A stretch of 64,000 bases of DNA from Pauljensenia hongkongensis (GTDB lineage Bacteria; Actinomycetota; Actinomycetes; Actinomycetales; Actinomycetaceae). Positions 63,744 to 64,000 of this stretch are shown here, piece by piece. How positions within the stretch are numbered: position 1 is the first letter of the stretch; the number at the start of each line of letters is the position of its first letter. The notes under the pieces were generated by a model. It had not been told where the DNA came from. It did no database searches and was given only the letters and a program-made list of their open reading frames with translations. Position numbers and translations under genes: made by a program. The stretch spans positions 1,586,905 to 1,650,904 of the forward strand of contig NZ_CP017298.1 in NCBI RefSeq assembly GCF_001746855.1. The letters run 5' to 3'.

Positions 63744-64000
63744 TTAGTCCGCCTGGGTGCCCGGGCCGAGTGAGGGGAGGGGGCCGTCGATCTCGACTGG
63801 GATCCTCTCGAGCGCTCCGTCGGGGTGGACGGCGTAGCGTCCGAGCCATCGCCAGGCGTAGGGGCTGGCGCCGATGACCCTGGTCTGGTCCGGGGTGAGC
63901 ACAGCGCATTCGCCGTCGGGCAGGGCGGTGATGAAGAAGCGCACGGGTTCGCCTGTGGTGGCGTCCCATATGCGAGTAGTGCCGTCCCGGGTTCCTGTGA
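63744..64000 (-). CDS. WD40-repeat protein, C-terminal end (5' beyond window)
   Basis: The frame enters from the window edge and stops with TAA at 63744-63746; 85 residues are visible. They contain a WD40 blade end (GTRDGTTRIWDATTGEPV) and a capping strand (LPDGECAVLTPDQTRVIGAS, then YAWRWLGRYA). This resembles the C-terminus of large actinobacterial WD40 proteins, some of which carry NTPase or TIR-type N-domains, but the N-terminal part is not visible. The stop faces the PBP gene across a terminator. Confidence 0.75.
   Translation of the reverse strand, partial: TGTRDGTTRIWDATTGEPVRFFITALPDGECAVLTPDQTRVIGASPYAWRWLGRYAVHPDGALERIPVEIDGPLPSLGPGTQAD

Overview
The window is high-GC DNA centred on a bacterial chromosome origin. 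The order rpmH-rnpA-yidD-yidC-jag-rsmG-parA-parB to the left and dnaA-dnaN-recF-DUF721-gyrB-gyrA-DUF3566-tRNA-Ile-tRNA-Ala to the right is the actinobacterial arrangement. The cell-surface 'anchored repeat' metal ABC operon, the LAXTG sorting motif, the DUF5067 proteins and the MurJ/DUF6049/NUDIX/pcnA block suggest Actinomycetaceae (Actinomyces/Schaalia-like). The genus is an inference.

Layout. (1) 1-11.7 kb is a phage-defence island. It is a type 1 BREX operon cut by the window edge: end of brxC, pglX, an inserted two-gene ATPase/Toprim cassette resembling PARIS AriA-AriB, pglZ, and a brxL whose C-terminal domain looks like the MIT_C/PLD-like fold rather than a Lon protease. A small two-TM membrane protein follows. 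(2) 11.7-18.6 kb is a tightly overlapping minus-strand operon for a zinc/manganese-type ABC transporter with three surface repeat proteins, led by a Zur/Fur-like box. (3) 18.6-30 kb holds an orphan gene pair, an aminotransferase, a Ddl-like ligase, a HAD hydrolase, parAB, and the rsmG-jag-yidC-yidD-rnpA-rpmH cluster. Six perfect 16-bp parS sites lie between 11.7 and 25.3 kb. (4) 30.06-32.2 kb is a two-part oriC around dnaA. (5) 32-46.2 kb has dnaN, recF, DUF721, three DUF5067 membrane paralogs (one frameshifted at a G5 run), gyrB, gyrA, DUF3566, two DUF2974 hydrolases, tRNA-Ile, a DLW-39 peptide and tRNA-Ala. (6) 46.4-50.3 kb has an MFS/ArsR pair behind a long palindromic operator, a DnaA-box cluster, an NmrA-like oxidoreductase, a PAP2 phosphatase and a YchJ protein. 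(7) 50.3-59.3 kb has trxB, murJ, DUF6049, NUDIX and pcnA. (8) 59.4-64 kb has gnd, a class A PBP with a Gly/Asn minisatellite tail, and the end of a WD40 protein.

How the parts work together. The BREX genes are packed with ATGA overlaps or gaps of a few bases, so they are probably one transcript; the ATPase/Toprim cassette has its own 85-bp leader. If the cassette is PARIS-like, it could guard the BREX machinery against phage anti-restriction proteins. The origin genes run outward from oriC in both directions, and all parS sites seen sit on the parAB side.
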